From Nematostella vectensis (Eukaryota > Cnidaria > Anthozoa > Actiniaria > Edwardsiidae), in NCBI RefSeq assembly GCF_932526225.1, contig NC_064035.1, forward strand, positions 8,419,296 to 8,483,295: a DNA stretch of 64,000 nucleotides, in the 5' to 3' direction. Position numbers and translations under genes: made by a program. Below, piece by piece: positions 1-13,500 of the stretch. Every line of letters starts with the position of its first letter. Positions within the stretch are counted from its first letter, which is position 1. The notes below the pieces were generated by a model. It worked only from the letters and a program-made list of their open reading frames with translations, was not told where the DNA came from and ran no database searches.

Positions 1-1165
1 GGATCTACACAGGAAGAACAGATGATCAGGATCTATACAGGACGAACAGATGATCAGGATCTATACAGGACGAACAGATGATCAGGATCTACACAGGACG
101 AACAGATGATCAGGATCTACACAGGACGAACAGATGATCAGGATCTACACAGGACGAACAGATGATCAGGATCTACACAGGACGAACAGATGATCAGGAT
201 CTACACAGGACGAACAGATGATCCAAATCTATACAGGACGAGCCGATGATCAGGATCTACACAGGACGAACAAATGATCCAAATCTACGCAGGACGAACA
301 TATGATCCAAATCTACACAGGACCAACAGATGATCAGGATCTACATAGGACAAACAGATTATCAGGATCTACACAGGAAGAACAGATGATCAGGATCTAC
401 ACAGGACAAACAGATGATCAGGATCTACACAGGAAGAACAGATGATCAGGATCTATACAGGACGAACAGATGATCAGGATCTATACAGGACGAACAGATG
501 ATCAGGATCTACACAGGACGAACAGATGATCAGGATCTACACATGACGAACAGATGATCAGGATCTACACAGGACGAACAGATGATCAGGATCTACACAG
601 GACAAACAGATGATCAGGATCTACACAGGACGAACAGATGATCAGGATCTACACAGGACGAACAGATGATCCAAATCTATACAGGACGAGCCGATGATCA
701 GGATCTACACAGGACGAACAAATGATCCAAATCTACGCAGGACGAACATATGATCCAAATCTACACAGGACCAACAGATGATCAGGATCTACACAGGACA
801 AACAGATTATCAGGATCTACACAGGAAGAACAGATGATCAGGATCTACACAGGACAAACAGATGATCAGGATCTACACAGGAAGAACAGATAATCAGGAT
901 CTATACAGGACGAACAGATGATCAGGATCTATACAGGACGAACAGATGATCAGGATCTACACAGGACGAACAGATGATCAGGATCTACACAGGAAGAACA
1001 GATAATCAGGATCTATACAGGACGAACAGATGATCAGGATCTATACAGGACGAACAGATGATCCAAATCTACACAGGACGAGCAGATGATCAGGATCTAC
1101 ACAGGACGAGCAGATGATCAGGATCTACACAGGACGAGCAGATGATCCAAATCTATACAGGTGGG
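1..1165. repeat. 28-bp minisatellite with higher-order structure
   Basis: About 41 tandem units of 28 bp (core GGATCTACACAGGACGAACA), reaching the left window edge. Variants (GGAAGAACA, CCAAATCTA, GGACAAACA) occur in the same order in blocks about 420-448 bp apart, so blocks of 15-16 units were copied together. Decayed units continue to about 1230. The array lies in the intron that splits VWA domain 19. Confidence 0.95.
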
Positions 1166-1252
1166 AAAGTGGTTAGAATCTACACAAAAAAGAACAGATG
1201 TTGATCCATTCCAACATTTGATCCATTCGTTTTTGTTTTTCCTCCGTCTCAC

Positions 1253-1596
1253 CTGTGGGACCCCTGGTCTCCTATCGCCAAACAGGCTGCTACTGGCCAC
1301 GCCCAGTGCCAGGTCGATCCTGGTCCTTCCACCAGCGTACGGCAAGTTACTTATACTCGTATCCAGCTCAGAGGCGGATAAAGTCTTGAATTCCTGGAAA
1401 CTGATTGCGACACTGGCGCTATCACTGAATGGAATGATGCCCACGCGGCTTTGGGGAGAGGTAGAGAGAAGTTCCCGGATGATAGACTTGATGAATTGAC
1501 GTTCTTTGTTGAACTGATTAGGCCCCAGGCTCCCCGAGGCATCCATGAGGATGCCCATATCCAGGGTTTTGTTACAGGAGACGGAGGAGATGCCAA
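1253..1596 (-). CDS. VWA domain 19, first half exon (rest outside window)
   Basis: A 344-nt exon covering the N-terminal half of a VWA domain. The MIDAS is intact again as far as seen: Asp-Ala-Ser-Gly-Ser (GILMDASGSLG) and Thr in GRTRIDLAL. It ends in phase 0 at Pro-Gly-Val-Pro-Gln with donor ACAG/GTGAGA. The second half must lie beyond position 1, across the intron that holds the 28-bp minisatellite. Sequence is closer to domain 1 than to its neighbours around the MIDAS. Confidence 0.85.
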
Positions 1597-4500
1597 CTAA
1601 AATGCAAGAAAACACTGACTTACGTCAGAATTCGCGTCAATTCGTGTAAAGGTTTTAAGGTACAAAGATCATAATAAATTCAGGGGCGGGTCCATGATTT
1701 CCGAAAGGAAAGGGCAACAACATACAAAAGATGTGGCGGAAGGCAAATTTGTTATTTTAGCTTCTATACCTTTTTTCTCGAATTTCTCAAATGTCAATAC
1801 TAGGGACTGATTTTATTTTCATAGTCAAGACAGATAGCTTAATGATTACCTATTTTTCTCCATATTTGATTCACCATGCCAAGAAGAAGTGGATAACTTT
1901 GAACAAACACAATGTCTTCGGGTTTCTGCACTATGCTTGTGAGTTGCTGAATATTAGCGTCTTGGCCGATACCAACTGCTAATGTCACCACGTCGAGTCT
2001 AACCAAAGGCTTTATTACTTCAGACAGAGATCTTGAGCTGGGGTCTGTTAACTGCCGCCCTTTCGCGAACACGACCATCACTTTAGCAGCGTTTTGCCGT
2101 GAGTTAGCAAACACGTTTCTTGCCAAGTCGATAGCGAGGTCTAACCTTCGACTGCCAAGTCCTTTGGGCAGCTCGTCCAGGCGGGAAAACAGTTTCTCGG
2201 CCGTGTTATACGATTCAAAGTCAACTATTAACTTGGGATTGAAATTGTAAGTTATCATCCCTACTCGGGTACCTTCAGGAGAAATATGCATTTTTCGAGC
2301 GATAGATTTTATGAAGTCCAGTTGAGATTCGAACTCTTCGTTTGTGACGAAGTCTGAGTTGTCAACTAAGAACAGGATGTCGGCTGCGAAATCTGATGAT
2401 TTCAGACCTGGGGAAATACAAATCATTTCAGTAGTCTAGGAATCATGAAAGGAGGACGAGGTCACTTATCCCATCGGCCTTACTTTAGCCTATTTCCCTG
2501 TTGTCATCTTGTCCCCTTATGCCCCACCTCCCTGAGAATTTAACAGTCCCTGCAACTTACCCAAACAACCCTGACTTGTGAAGCGAAGCCAGTTCACTAA
2601 AATATATAATAATATTTAAATTTCATAGCTTGCAACATCACCTACCAATTTTATCGATAATTAGCTTGTAAGGGAACGGGTCACGATTGTCCGGTAACAG
2701 TTTCTGTGATAAATCAACAGCCATAAGGTTTTCTGGATTCTCGACCAGGTCCCTGACTTCACGGACGCTATTTCCAACACTTACGACCACCAAGTTTACT
2801 CCATTGTCTGTAAGCTTGTCTCTGAGTACCCTAAGTTCGCGTGTATCAAGCCTACTGGGTCCAGCCACTATCAGAACCAGTCCCTTCGCCGCAGAGGAGC
2901 GAGCTTCGCGGAATAACTTCAGCGCTGCATTCACCGCGGAGTCGAGGCGCCTTAGACCACCAACTGCCACGGTTGAGTCAACAGCACTGTCAAACATCGA
3001 CTGTGTGCTTCTGAAACCACCTACTAGGATCTGTGTGCTGCCGTATGACACAAATGCCGCCCGTGATTGCAGTGGTGAGATGCCAAGAAGTTTGCTCAAG
3101 TGCTTTGCGAACTGCTGTTGGTGCTGGTAAGCTCCTGGCGTTATGCCATTGGAGGAGTCGGCAAGTATGATAAGGTCAGTTGGTATCTTAGTGGGCGGTA
3201 CCACGTGGTTTGAATCTAAAAATTCGCAAAGTCAGCAAGAGACGTTAAAGAAAATAATCGTTAAGAGTGTTTTGCAGATGATTCCTATGCTTTAAAAGCT
3301 AGTTCCCATATTGTACAAGAGATCATTTCTATTTAGCTATTAGGCTTAACAGCTACTATCCACTATCTGATCTGAAAAAAAAAGGGTTATATCATATTCA
3401 AATAATTAAATTGTTTTATATCTCTGTGTTTTCAATATATCAAGTTTCATTATAAATTATCGGTCTTTGTGGTATTTTTGGTGGTGGGTTCCATACTATT
3501 TTCTGTGAAATGTGATACGAAGATATGTGGCTTTATGTATGATCGGCTAAGCTTGAGATTAGTTTTGTCGTATTTTACTTAAAAGTTAAGTCATATTTAC
3601 GAAGAAAAGATGGAACGACAGGATATCAGAACTTAACCTAACACTAAGTTGAAAGTGGTTTAGTATCTGTTTTTATTCTATAGTTTAATCTAAATTTAAG
3701 TATTTAATCGATATTATTGTGGCAGTTTGAAAACCTCTTTGAAATGATTGTTTACAAAATGCGTGCGCTTGGTGTCGTGCAAGACGCAAACAAAGTCTTC
3801 AAAAAGTGATATCCTGTCAACATTGTGCTTTATTATTTTTTTTTTCACCTGAACATTAACTGTAATTTGCTTGAAAACCACGAAGTTCTGGACGTCAATG
3901 GTGCTTTTGTTTGTGAGTTAGAAATACTTTTTGAGTCTCTGATGGAGAGCTCCAAAATGGCGCGTTTGCGTGTGCTTTCTTTCGCTAAGAGAAATTGTTG
4001 AATTGTAGCTTCTCTTTGCCTTATCATTTCAAAGTGGAAACCATTCCCGGTACCCCGTATTAGCTAGGGATTGTCATTCGTGTGGGTCTTTAGTTTTCTA
4101 GTTCCTTCTTTTTTCCGTGAGGATTGCTACACACTTATTTCTTAGCGTATTAGATATAAGATGTGAGGCTTTGGTTGCTAAATGGTTAGAATGATACATA
4201 CTACATGGAAAGTGTGCGCGTACGGTTTTTTATTCACGAGTTTTATAACGAGTGAATAAAAACTATACAAAGCACTTTCCATGCTGTATTTTGTTTATTA
4301 TATACATACTGAGAAATTTATAATAAGCTCATTACATAACAATTTATTAGACTTGGCTGCAGAGGCTCCGAGGTTTGTGCTGTTCGACGGTTCAGACAGA
4401 AACTTACATTGAAATGAACAATATGTCTCGCTAATGTCACGCACGAGACTGTGATGTTAGATACATCTCGCTCGGATTAATCCTCTGATTTGCTGAGACC

Positions 4501-7500
4501 AGTGAACGAACGAAAATTTACTGAATATGTTTTCAGTGAATATTTTTCAGTATGAATATAATAAATGTTATAACATGTATAGACATTGTCTGCACAAATC
4601 TGCACATGGTCTACACATATGGTCATGATCTGTCAATCAACTTAAATCAGTTTCCACTTGACGTAAAGACAAAAAAGGAAGACTCTTCTATAAACAATAG
4701 TAATCATTCGCCTTATGGGATAACCATCATAACCTACGTAGCACCCAATACTGACCTAACTGTGAAACGATGTAACGGCCCATTGGCACAACTTGCCGAA
4801 GGTCGATATTTTCAGAGAGTGGAAGCTTGAAAATGTGCTCACGATCTTCAACCATAAGTTCATAGCCTCCATCATCAGCATATGTACCCATAGCAACCAC
4901 GAATACTTTAGCCCCAGTCTTTTTGAGAGGCTGCATCAGAGCGTCAATATCTGCGGCTGATTCCGTGCGACGACCAGTCACGAAAAGAAGCAAGATACGC
5001 GGCTTGTCAGGGCGTGCCCTTTCCAGCACATCAGCCGTCGTATTCAGGGCACGATCCAGCCTTCTCACCCCGCCCATATATAGTGCATCTCCCACTGTAC
5101 GCGTAAACATGTCTAAAGTGCCCGAGTCTCCAAGTCTCGACTCAACTCTTGAGTTACGCCCGTATGTGATGAGTCCCGCACGGGATTGCCCAGGGTTTAC
5201 GTTGAGCGCGCGAGCTAGGAGCTTTACAAGCACTTTCATCTGCTGATACTGAGGTGGGGTTACTGACGACGAGGAGTCTAGTACGAAAACTACGTCTGCG
5301 GATACGTTAAGCGGTTGATAAAGACCTGGAACAAACAGGAACAGTCTCAGAAATTATAAGAAATTGTAATGAGCAGAGGTATTTCTGTAACGAAATGTGT
5401 TTAGCTTTTATTTCGTTTCCTAGAAATTTGCGATGAAATTTGCACCGAAGAACATAAAGTTTCACCAAAGAAGATAAAGGTGTTAAAAGGTAGATAACCT
5501 TAAATATTCGTAAAAGTACCAGCGCGTTACACCTTTTTTTTAATCCTTTACGGCTGGAATCAAAGCGCGACAGTTGAAACAACAATAACATTAGTTCGCT
5601 ACTAACTTTTTAAGATTCTGTCACCAATATTCTTCGCGCCTGAAGTCAAAGTGCGAAAGTCTGGTACAACGATAACATCAGTTGGCTTTTCCACAGCCGT
5701 TTGCAGAACTCTCGAAATCGCATCAGAACCAATACCAATGATGTATAGCTTCGCTCCAAGGTAATGGATTTGTTGGACGATCACATTCAGCAAGTCAGGC
5801 TTCACTTTAGCGTTCCGCGCATCTCCGATTAGAAGTACTATGACATTTACGGCGTCTCCGCGAGGTCTTTGCAGCTGCATCAACGCAAAGTCCAATGCAC
5901 TGTGAATATCTCTGTCACCTCCTAAATACGTAGCGTTATCAACATCATTTGAAAATTGTTGCACGGTTTCGTAGCGTGTAAGAGGAGCATATATAACAGG
6001 ACTTGATGCATAGGATATCACGGATGCCTGAGATTGCCCAGGTATTCCGAATGATCCGCCGAGCAGCTTTATAAATTGCTTTTGTAGGATGAAATCTCGA
6101 GAGTTAACAAATGACGAAGAGTCTATCAGAAACACGACATCTGATGTCACGGGCCGAGGTTGGGATGGCTCTGAAAAGTAAGAAGTCAAACTGAACACTC
6201 GAAGCTCCTACTGTGATTATGAATAGACTAGTATACTAGAAAGCCGCACACAGATTAATACTTATAAAGGCTTTATTAAATGTCAAGCAGGCATGACAAC
6301 GTTTTATCATCATGTAATACTTACCTGTTTTCTCTGTGAGCTTTTTAACCAAGGGAAGTACTTGAGACTGCAAGGAGCTAAACGAAGGCGCGACTATAAC
6401 TTGTTCAGGGTCCTTGACAGCAAGGTTGAGCTCACGTAGGTTGGCTTGATTTCCTATAGCCACTATATAAATTTTAGCACCGACATCATGAAGTGCTTTG
6501 GCGGCCTTGTGGAGTTCCGTGGAATCCGGTTCTTTGAAGTCACTTCCTGACGTTATTAGCACAGCAAACTTTTTGGGTGCCGGGCTTGTTTTTAATGCAG
6601 TTGCCCCAAATCTCAAGGCTTTATCCATTCTTCTTTGGCCATCAACAAACTGTGAGTTACCCACAATCCTGTTAAACTCTTCAAGAGATTTGTAGCCACC
6701 TATTTTGGACACAGAGACAGGGTCACTGCCGTACGAGATTATTGCAGCTCGAGAAATCCCTGAATCAATTCCAAGCATTTCAGAGACTGACTTGACGAAA
6801 TCTTTTTCCTTGTTGAAGTCCTCAGAATCAACTGACGTCGATGAGTCGACCATAAAAACGATATCAGTTGTGACATTATTTTGCAGCTTATCTCCTGAAA
6901 ATAAAAAAAACAGCAATAAAAGGCTAAAAGATAAAAAAAAACCTTAGTTTAAAAGCATTTACTCAAAAGTGATGGCTTACTCGCGCGAGCTCTTAGGTGC
7001 TTGTCCAATCGACGAGACTCAGAGCGCAGGTCAGTGAATTCGTTGACCTGTGTGAGGTCATCAGGTCTCTCTACGATGGGGTTTAGGTCCTCTTTCAAGC
7101 CAGAGTCCTTGCTTATCGCGACGACAAAGATTTTAACACCCAGAGCGCGAAGATCCTTCACCGCCCTACTGTAGTAGAATCCTTCAGTCTGCCTCCCTGC
7201 GGTAAGAAGAACTGCCAATTTCGTTACTCCACTATTTGATGATTTGAAAGCAGCGTTCCCCGCGCTTAAACCTTTGTCGATCCGCCTTGGACCGGGCAGT
7301 TCCTTGGCATAGTACACTGCTCTTTCAAAGTTTCCAGCTGACTTGAAGTCATCTAGACCGGCTACAATGTTTGCATCGTTGCCATATATGACTAGAGATG
7401 CTCTACGCATAGCAGGGTCGATACCTAGAAGTCTGGAGAGCTCGATGACAAAGTACTTCTCTCGTATGTAGTCTCTACCCCTTACAGAGGCATCCATTAT

Positions 7501-10500
7501 GAATACAATATCAGCCTCAAGCACGTGCTCTTCAGGATCGTTCTCCTCTTTAAAAATAAAATAGAGAAAAAAATCAAGGACTGATGGATTGTTTATATGC
7601 TCTCTCTTATATTGGTTTTATTCTCTCTCTTATATTGGTTATATATTTAACAAAATAAATATTTAAAGAACACACTTACCTAAACGTTTAACCACCAACT
7701 TGCTAAAAGACACAATCTCCTGTAGAAGCCCACCAACCTCAGGCACTCTGAATATGTCCTCGGCCTTTGCAACAGCACGGAGAAGGTACTGGTCTGTAGG
7801 CTGGTTATCTAATGCTATGAAAAATAATTTCACACCGAGCCTTTTCAAGTAGGATGCTGGGTCGGCTATCTCCTGAGATCCACGCCCAGGTGCACCAGTG
7901 GTGAGCATGATAACACATTTCGGGATACCACGCCTAGCTGAACTAAAAGCAGTACTAGCACTTCGCAAGGCGGTATCAAAACGTCTCTCTCCTCCAATCA
8001 CCACAGCAGCGTCCACTCCTCTAGAAAACTCCTCTAGAGTTTGGTCATCGTTTAGACTGGATAACGTGAGTGCCCTTGAGCCGTAAGCTATCAGCGCTCC
8101 ATGTGATTTGTCTGGTCCTATATTCAGCGCGGTGGCAAGCATTTTGATTATCCGTTTTTCCTTGGAAAATTGGGCAAGTGTAACCGTTGCTGATCCATCA
8201 ATTAGAAAGACAATTTCTAGTTGAACATCAAGAGGCGTTGGGTCTCCTGCAAGAAAAGTGCAATTCTCAGGCCTGTAAGGTTCGAGGAGTTCGGAAGAAC
8301 TCCCCCCCAACTCGACTGGAATTTCCGCTTTAATAAAGGAAAAGTGAGTACCACTACAAGCTAGAACGAGATACCTCAAGAGAAAATCCGGTAAATGGTT
8401 AAATGAACCGCTCAAAATCCTGGCTAATACGGACCTGGATTCGCCTTTTTTACGTCACATAGAGTTACAGAGAAGTTTCATAATTCGAGGTTATTTCTAT
8501 TAGGCTGTATTTAGAAGCTCAGGTGGCATAGTAAAAATGGTTTTAGTCAGAAGGGACCCCGGCAATCCCCCTTTCCCGGGCTACGTTTATAGCAAACAAA
8601 CCTGTTCTGGCCGCCACATGTTGAACAATATCTCCTAGCCTACTCTGCAAACTCTCCACTCTTGGTATACTAAACAGGTCGCTCTTTCTCTCAACACCAG
8701 ACTGGAGGGCAGTGTAGTTTGACTTTGCCCCAAACTTGATAACAAACAGTTTGGCATTCACACTTTTAAGAGTATTGACGGCATCCTTAAAACGATTTAC
8801 TCCGTTCACGTCCCCTTTGCCAACTAGAAGAATCACGAGCCGCGGCACGCCTTGCCTTCCATTCCTCAGAACTCGTTCAGCTTCTCCGACAGCCATCTCA
8901 AGACGTCGATAGAACTGTCCTTGATAAGGCGCCCTATTCACTAGCTTGCGAAAGTCATCCTCCTTGAGGTTATCTTGGAAACCAAACTCCTTCACAGGAA
9001 AGCTACTGTATGTAACCATGGCAGCATGTGAACGCCCAGGAGACATGTTCAGGACACTGGAAAGTGACTTCACAAAACGCTTTTCAGTTTCGAACTCTTG
9101 TCTATTGACTTGGAACGAATTGTCGACAACAAAAACAATGTCTGCCTTGAAGTTGGCGTCCACAACCCATCCTAGAAATGTACAACATTTTGAACAAACA
9201 TTTAGAATACCTTTTCAAGGGAACATTGTAATAGCAGGCCATTGAATGGTGCAAGAATCTTTGGACCATTTTTGTATAACTGCCACCATGAGCCACATTT
9301 ACATACCTGGTTTTGATGATTTTGTTCTATTTGCGATGTTGGTAGATATATACCTAGCGCGTTGTGCAAGAACTGGAAACGATGATAAATTCAGGATGTC
9401 AGTATCGTCTCCAGCAGCGGCTTGGACTGATGGGTCATTCTGACTCTCACCGACCGCAATCACAAACAGGTTTGTTCCAAACTGTCTCAGTCGTTCTGAG
9501 GCTTCTTTTATTGTATTAGTATCTTCATACGGAACCTGATTTGTAGCAGTGACCAGAACTATGATTGACTGTCGATCTCGCTTGCCCTCTCTGACAATAG
9601 ATGACGCTGTGTTTAATGCCGTATCTATTCGCCTTGGACCCCCAATAGCTGTAGCTCGCTGTAAAGCACTTCTGAGGTCATCCATGTTCGTGAAATTATT
9701 CAATGTCATCACGGGCAAAGAAGTAGATCCGAACGTTACCAAAGCAATACGTGGCTTTCCTTGTTTTACACTGAGGGAGTCAGCGACATATTTGACAAAT
9801 TCTTTCTCCTTCTTGAAATCATCGTTGCTAATGGTGTCAGACGAATCGAGTAAAATAATAACATCTCCCGAAAAATCATCATGTATCTTTGGAGCTGTAA
9901 ACAAATAAAAAAATGTATTAATGATATTATTCTGTTGCATAAGTTGTAAGCAACTACACTTGTTACAAGATAATGCAAAATACTTACTTGTAGCCTGGTT
10001 GATGATTTTGCCAAATTCCTGAATACGTTGGCGGGGAACGTAACCCGGCCAGACCTCAATAACATGTCGTGGGTTCTCAACAATTTCACCTAGTTCTTGG
10101 GGTCGGGTACTGTTTCCGATCGACACTACAAACACAGTAGCCCCAGTATCTCTCATACGAAGTGATGACCTTCGTAGTGTCTCAGGTCTCGGGTCAAGTT
10201 CCTGACGCCCGGCCGTTAACATGATGGCTATCCTTGGAACATCACTTCTTGCTCTTTTTGCTATGTCTGCCCCATACTCTAGAGCGCCGCCCATTCGTCT
10301 GTATCCTCCCGCCCTTGGAGCAGTGTCGAGAATTTGTTGTAAATGTGACAAATCGTCGTAAGCATCCAAGTCAACTACAAGGCTTGGCCTGCTACCGTAT
10401 GTGATAACGGCTGCTCGTGACTTATCGGGACCGACATTCAAGACTTTAGAGAAGTGTTCTACGAGCTGTTTCTCTATTCGGTATTCATCTGGAGTCACAG

Positions 10501-13500
10501 ACGAAGATGAGTCCATAAGGAAAATCACGTCTGCTTCCATTTCCTCTGACTTCAAAGGTATGCGTACAACTGTAACAAAAACGATAATTTGCTAAGCGGC
10601 GACTTGCACAACACTAACACGCAATTGAATACAAGGGAAAAATATTATTATTCAATTAACTAAAACGTTATTCTACGTTATTCTACCTGACACTTTTGCT
10701 ATTTTCTTGGTAATTTCTTGGGTGCTTGAAGGCAGTCCATCAAATTCTGGGACGTTAATGACCTGGTCTGGTGTCAGCACAATTCTACCAAGCTCTTGCT
10801 TATTCGGCTCATTTCCGATAGCAACTACAAACAAGCTCGTTAATTCATCATCGCGGAGACGTCGAGCCGCATTGTACAGAGCATTAGGAACAGCATCGGG
10901 AGACTGTCGACCCGATGTCAACAAGAGAACAATCCTCGGATGACCAGGTCTTGCCTGGGATAGAATGGATTGTCCTGCATCAAGCGCGAAATCCATCCTA
11001 CGTGTCCCGCCCACGAAACGCGCATTGGCTACTAACCGCTCCAGCTCGTGTACGCTCCTGTAGCTGTCAAGTCCTGCCACAGCGAAGGGTCTATCACCGT
11101 AACTTATCACTGCAGCTCTAGAGCGACCTGGAGATACGTCAAATGCGCTGGCGACGTTTTTTACAAAGCTCTTCTCGAGTTGAAAATCATTTTGTGAAAC
11201 GCCTGACGACGAGTCCATTAAGAATATAATGTCGGCATCTAGTCCTTTGACGGGATTACGTCCTTAAATAAAATAACGAAATAAATTACCCTGTCAACTT
11301 AAAGCCGCATTGTCACCAGTTTACTTCCGGTCGATTACGTAACAATATCCGATGATTTTTAACGGAAAACGCAAAAAATATATCAAAATATTGAAAGCAG
11401 TGTGTTTATTGGAAGTTTTTTTGAGGATCTGATTGATAATTTAGAGCGGATGGCCTGTTTAATATCTCGGATTTTAATAGATTCTTTTGTCTTTTAACGG
11501 TCGAGGTTTCCGTCGGACCTACGGAAGTAAATTGGTGACAATGCGGCTTTAAATAGCCACCAAACTCTAACACTTTTAAACGCCTTACCGGTTCTTTGTG
11601 CGATTATTCGCGCTATACTTCTTGCTTCTATTGACAGTTCTGGAATGCTGGTAACTGGGAGAATATCACCGCCCTGTACAACAGCATCTTTGAGACCCCA
11701 CTTCAAAGGCTCTGTTCCGACTGCAACAATAAACGTTGTTACTCCTTCAAGAGCAAGAGGCCGCGCGGCTTCCCTGATGGGTACTCTATCAGAAACAGGG
11801 GACGGAGGACCAGTTGCTACCATGACCATGACACGCGGAATATCCTTCTCAGCGTCCTTAAAGTATTCTGTCGCTGTGGCCAGCGCTACGTCCGTTCGGC
11901 GCCTACCAACTAGATATTGAGCGTTGTTTACAGCGTTACGGAAATTTGACAGGGTCGTGAAGCGAGTGAATGAACTTATTTTTGTGGCATTGTCGCTAAA
12001 CACGGCTAAAGCGGCCCTAGAGCCACCTGAGTTGACGTTCAGATAGCCTGCAATAGTAGCGACGAAGGCTTTTAGTTGGCGGTAGTCTGAGGGTGTGACT
12101 GTCGACGAAGAATCCAAAAGGAACAAGATGTTGGCAGTGATATTCTCACGGTCTAGAGCAAAAGAAATGAGTTAGTCAAGTTAGTCAAAAAGTATTTGAT
12201 GCAGCAGTTATTCCTACTTTCGGGACAAGTAGTGCTTTTCTATAGACATTTCAAAATTCTCTATAAAAATTCCCTACAAAAATCTCAAGATTTTCAAAAT
12301 TCAAGTTCAAAACTCTACAATGGTATTTCTTTTTTTTTTTTTTTTACTGTTATTGGCAAGCCATTGTATGCTTTATTGTATTTGAGAGCTACCTGGTGTT
12401 TGCTTGACTAGCTGCCCAAAATCGGTAACCTTGGACTTGAGCCTGTCGAAACTTGCAACCTGTAGTATATTTACAGGACTAGAAACTACATTAAGCAGCT
12501 GTGTTCTGTCAGGGCTAGCACCAATAGAAACCACGAATAACAGTGTTCCAAGGACACGCAGGGGCTGAAGCGCTTCGTCCAACGTGCGACTTCCAGGAGC
12601 AGGGCGGTGAGGGCCAGAGACAAGTAGAACCGCGATGCGAGGATAGTTGGATCGTGCGGTTTTGAGAACTTCAGTTGCTGCCATAAGTGCAAGGTCAATG
12701 CGTCTGGCACCTCCAACCTTAGGGGCATTATCTAGCATTAGAGATAGCTCTTCTCTTGTGCTATAACCAGCTAGACCTGTGATCTCCCTGGAAAGAGACC
12801 CAAATGTGACGAGGCCGGATCGTGATTTACCAGGCATTACGTTAAAGACTTGAGTTGCTTGCTTGACGAAGTCTTTCTGTGCCAGGAACTCGGTATCTGT
12901 GACAGGTGAAGCGCTGTCCAAGAGAAAGACCAAATCTGCAATGAAGCTTCTTGGCTTATAGGAACCTGATAAAGAAACACGTTATTCAGACAACAAAACA
13001 TTCCAGGTATAAAATGAATCTCATTATTCGTTATTGTTTGTTATTTTCGTAGCGTTAGTAACGATATTGTTGTTTGCGGATCTAGTTCTGTTGGACAGAA
13101 AAAAAAACGTTTAAACGTATTACTAAGCAATTTTACTTACCTCTAATAATACGGTTGACAAAAGGCGAGATGCCTCTTCTGATGTAGCGAAATAAGGAGA
13201 ATACAAATAAATCCTCCTCGTCTTGTACAACTGGTCTGAGATAACTACGGTTGACATTTGTCCCTGCGACTATTCCGTAAGTTTTAACACCAAGATTTCG
13301 GAGCTTTCTTGCGGTAGAGGAAACTCCCCGAGCGTCAGAAGACATTCGACCACCCACAACAAATACAAGAACCTTCGGTGTTTGTGGATCCAGTTTGGAG
13401 AACAATTCCACTGCAGCATTTAGAGCCTCATCAGTGCGTCTTTTACCTGCTACCGGGCTTGCGGCATCAACTTTCCTCTGAAGTTCAGGTAAAGATTGGA

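Noticed and set aside
1-1165. CRISPR-like direct repeats
   Set aside because: Units are contiguous with no unique spacers and the DNA is animal; it is a minisatellite.
5602-5606. Stop codon after VWA 15 as the end of the gene
   Set aside because: A GTTAGT donor precedes it in the correct phase and three further VWA exons plus a half follow in the same strand and phase.
9299-10555. A single 418-codon VWA-VWA frame
   Set aside because: The 93-bp AT-rich insert between the two domains has a good donor and acceptor and the phases match, so it is an intron rather than a linker.
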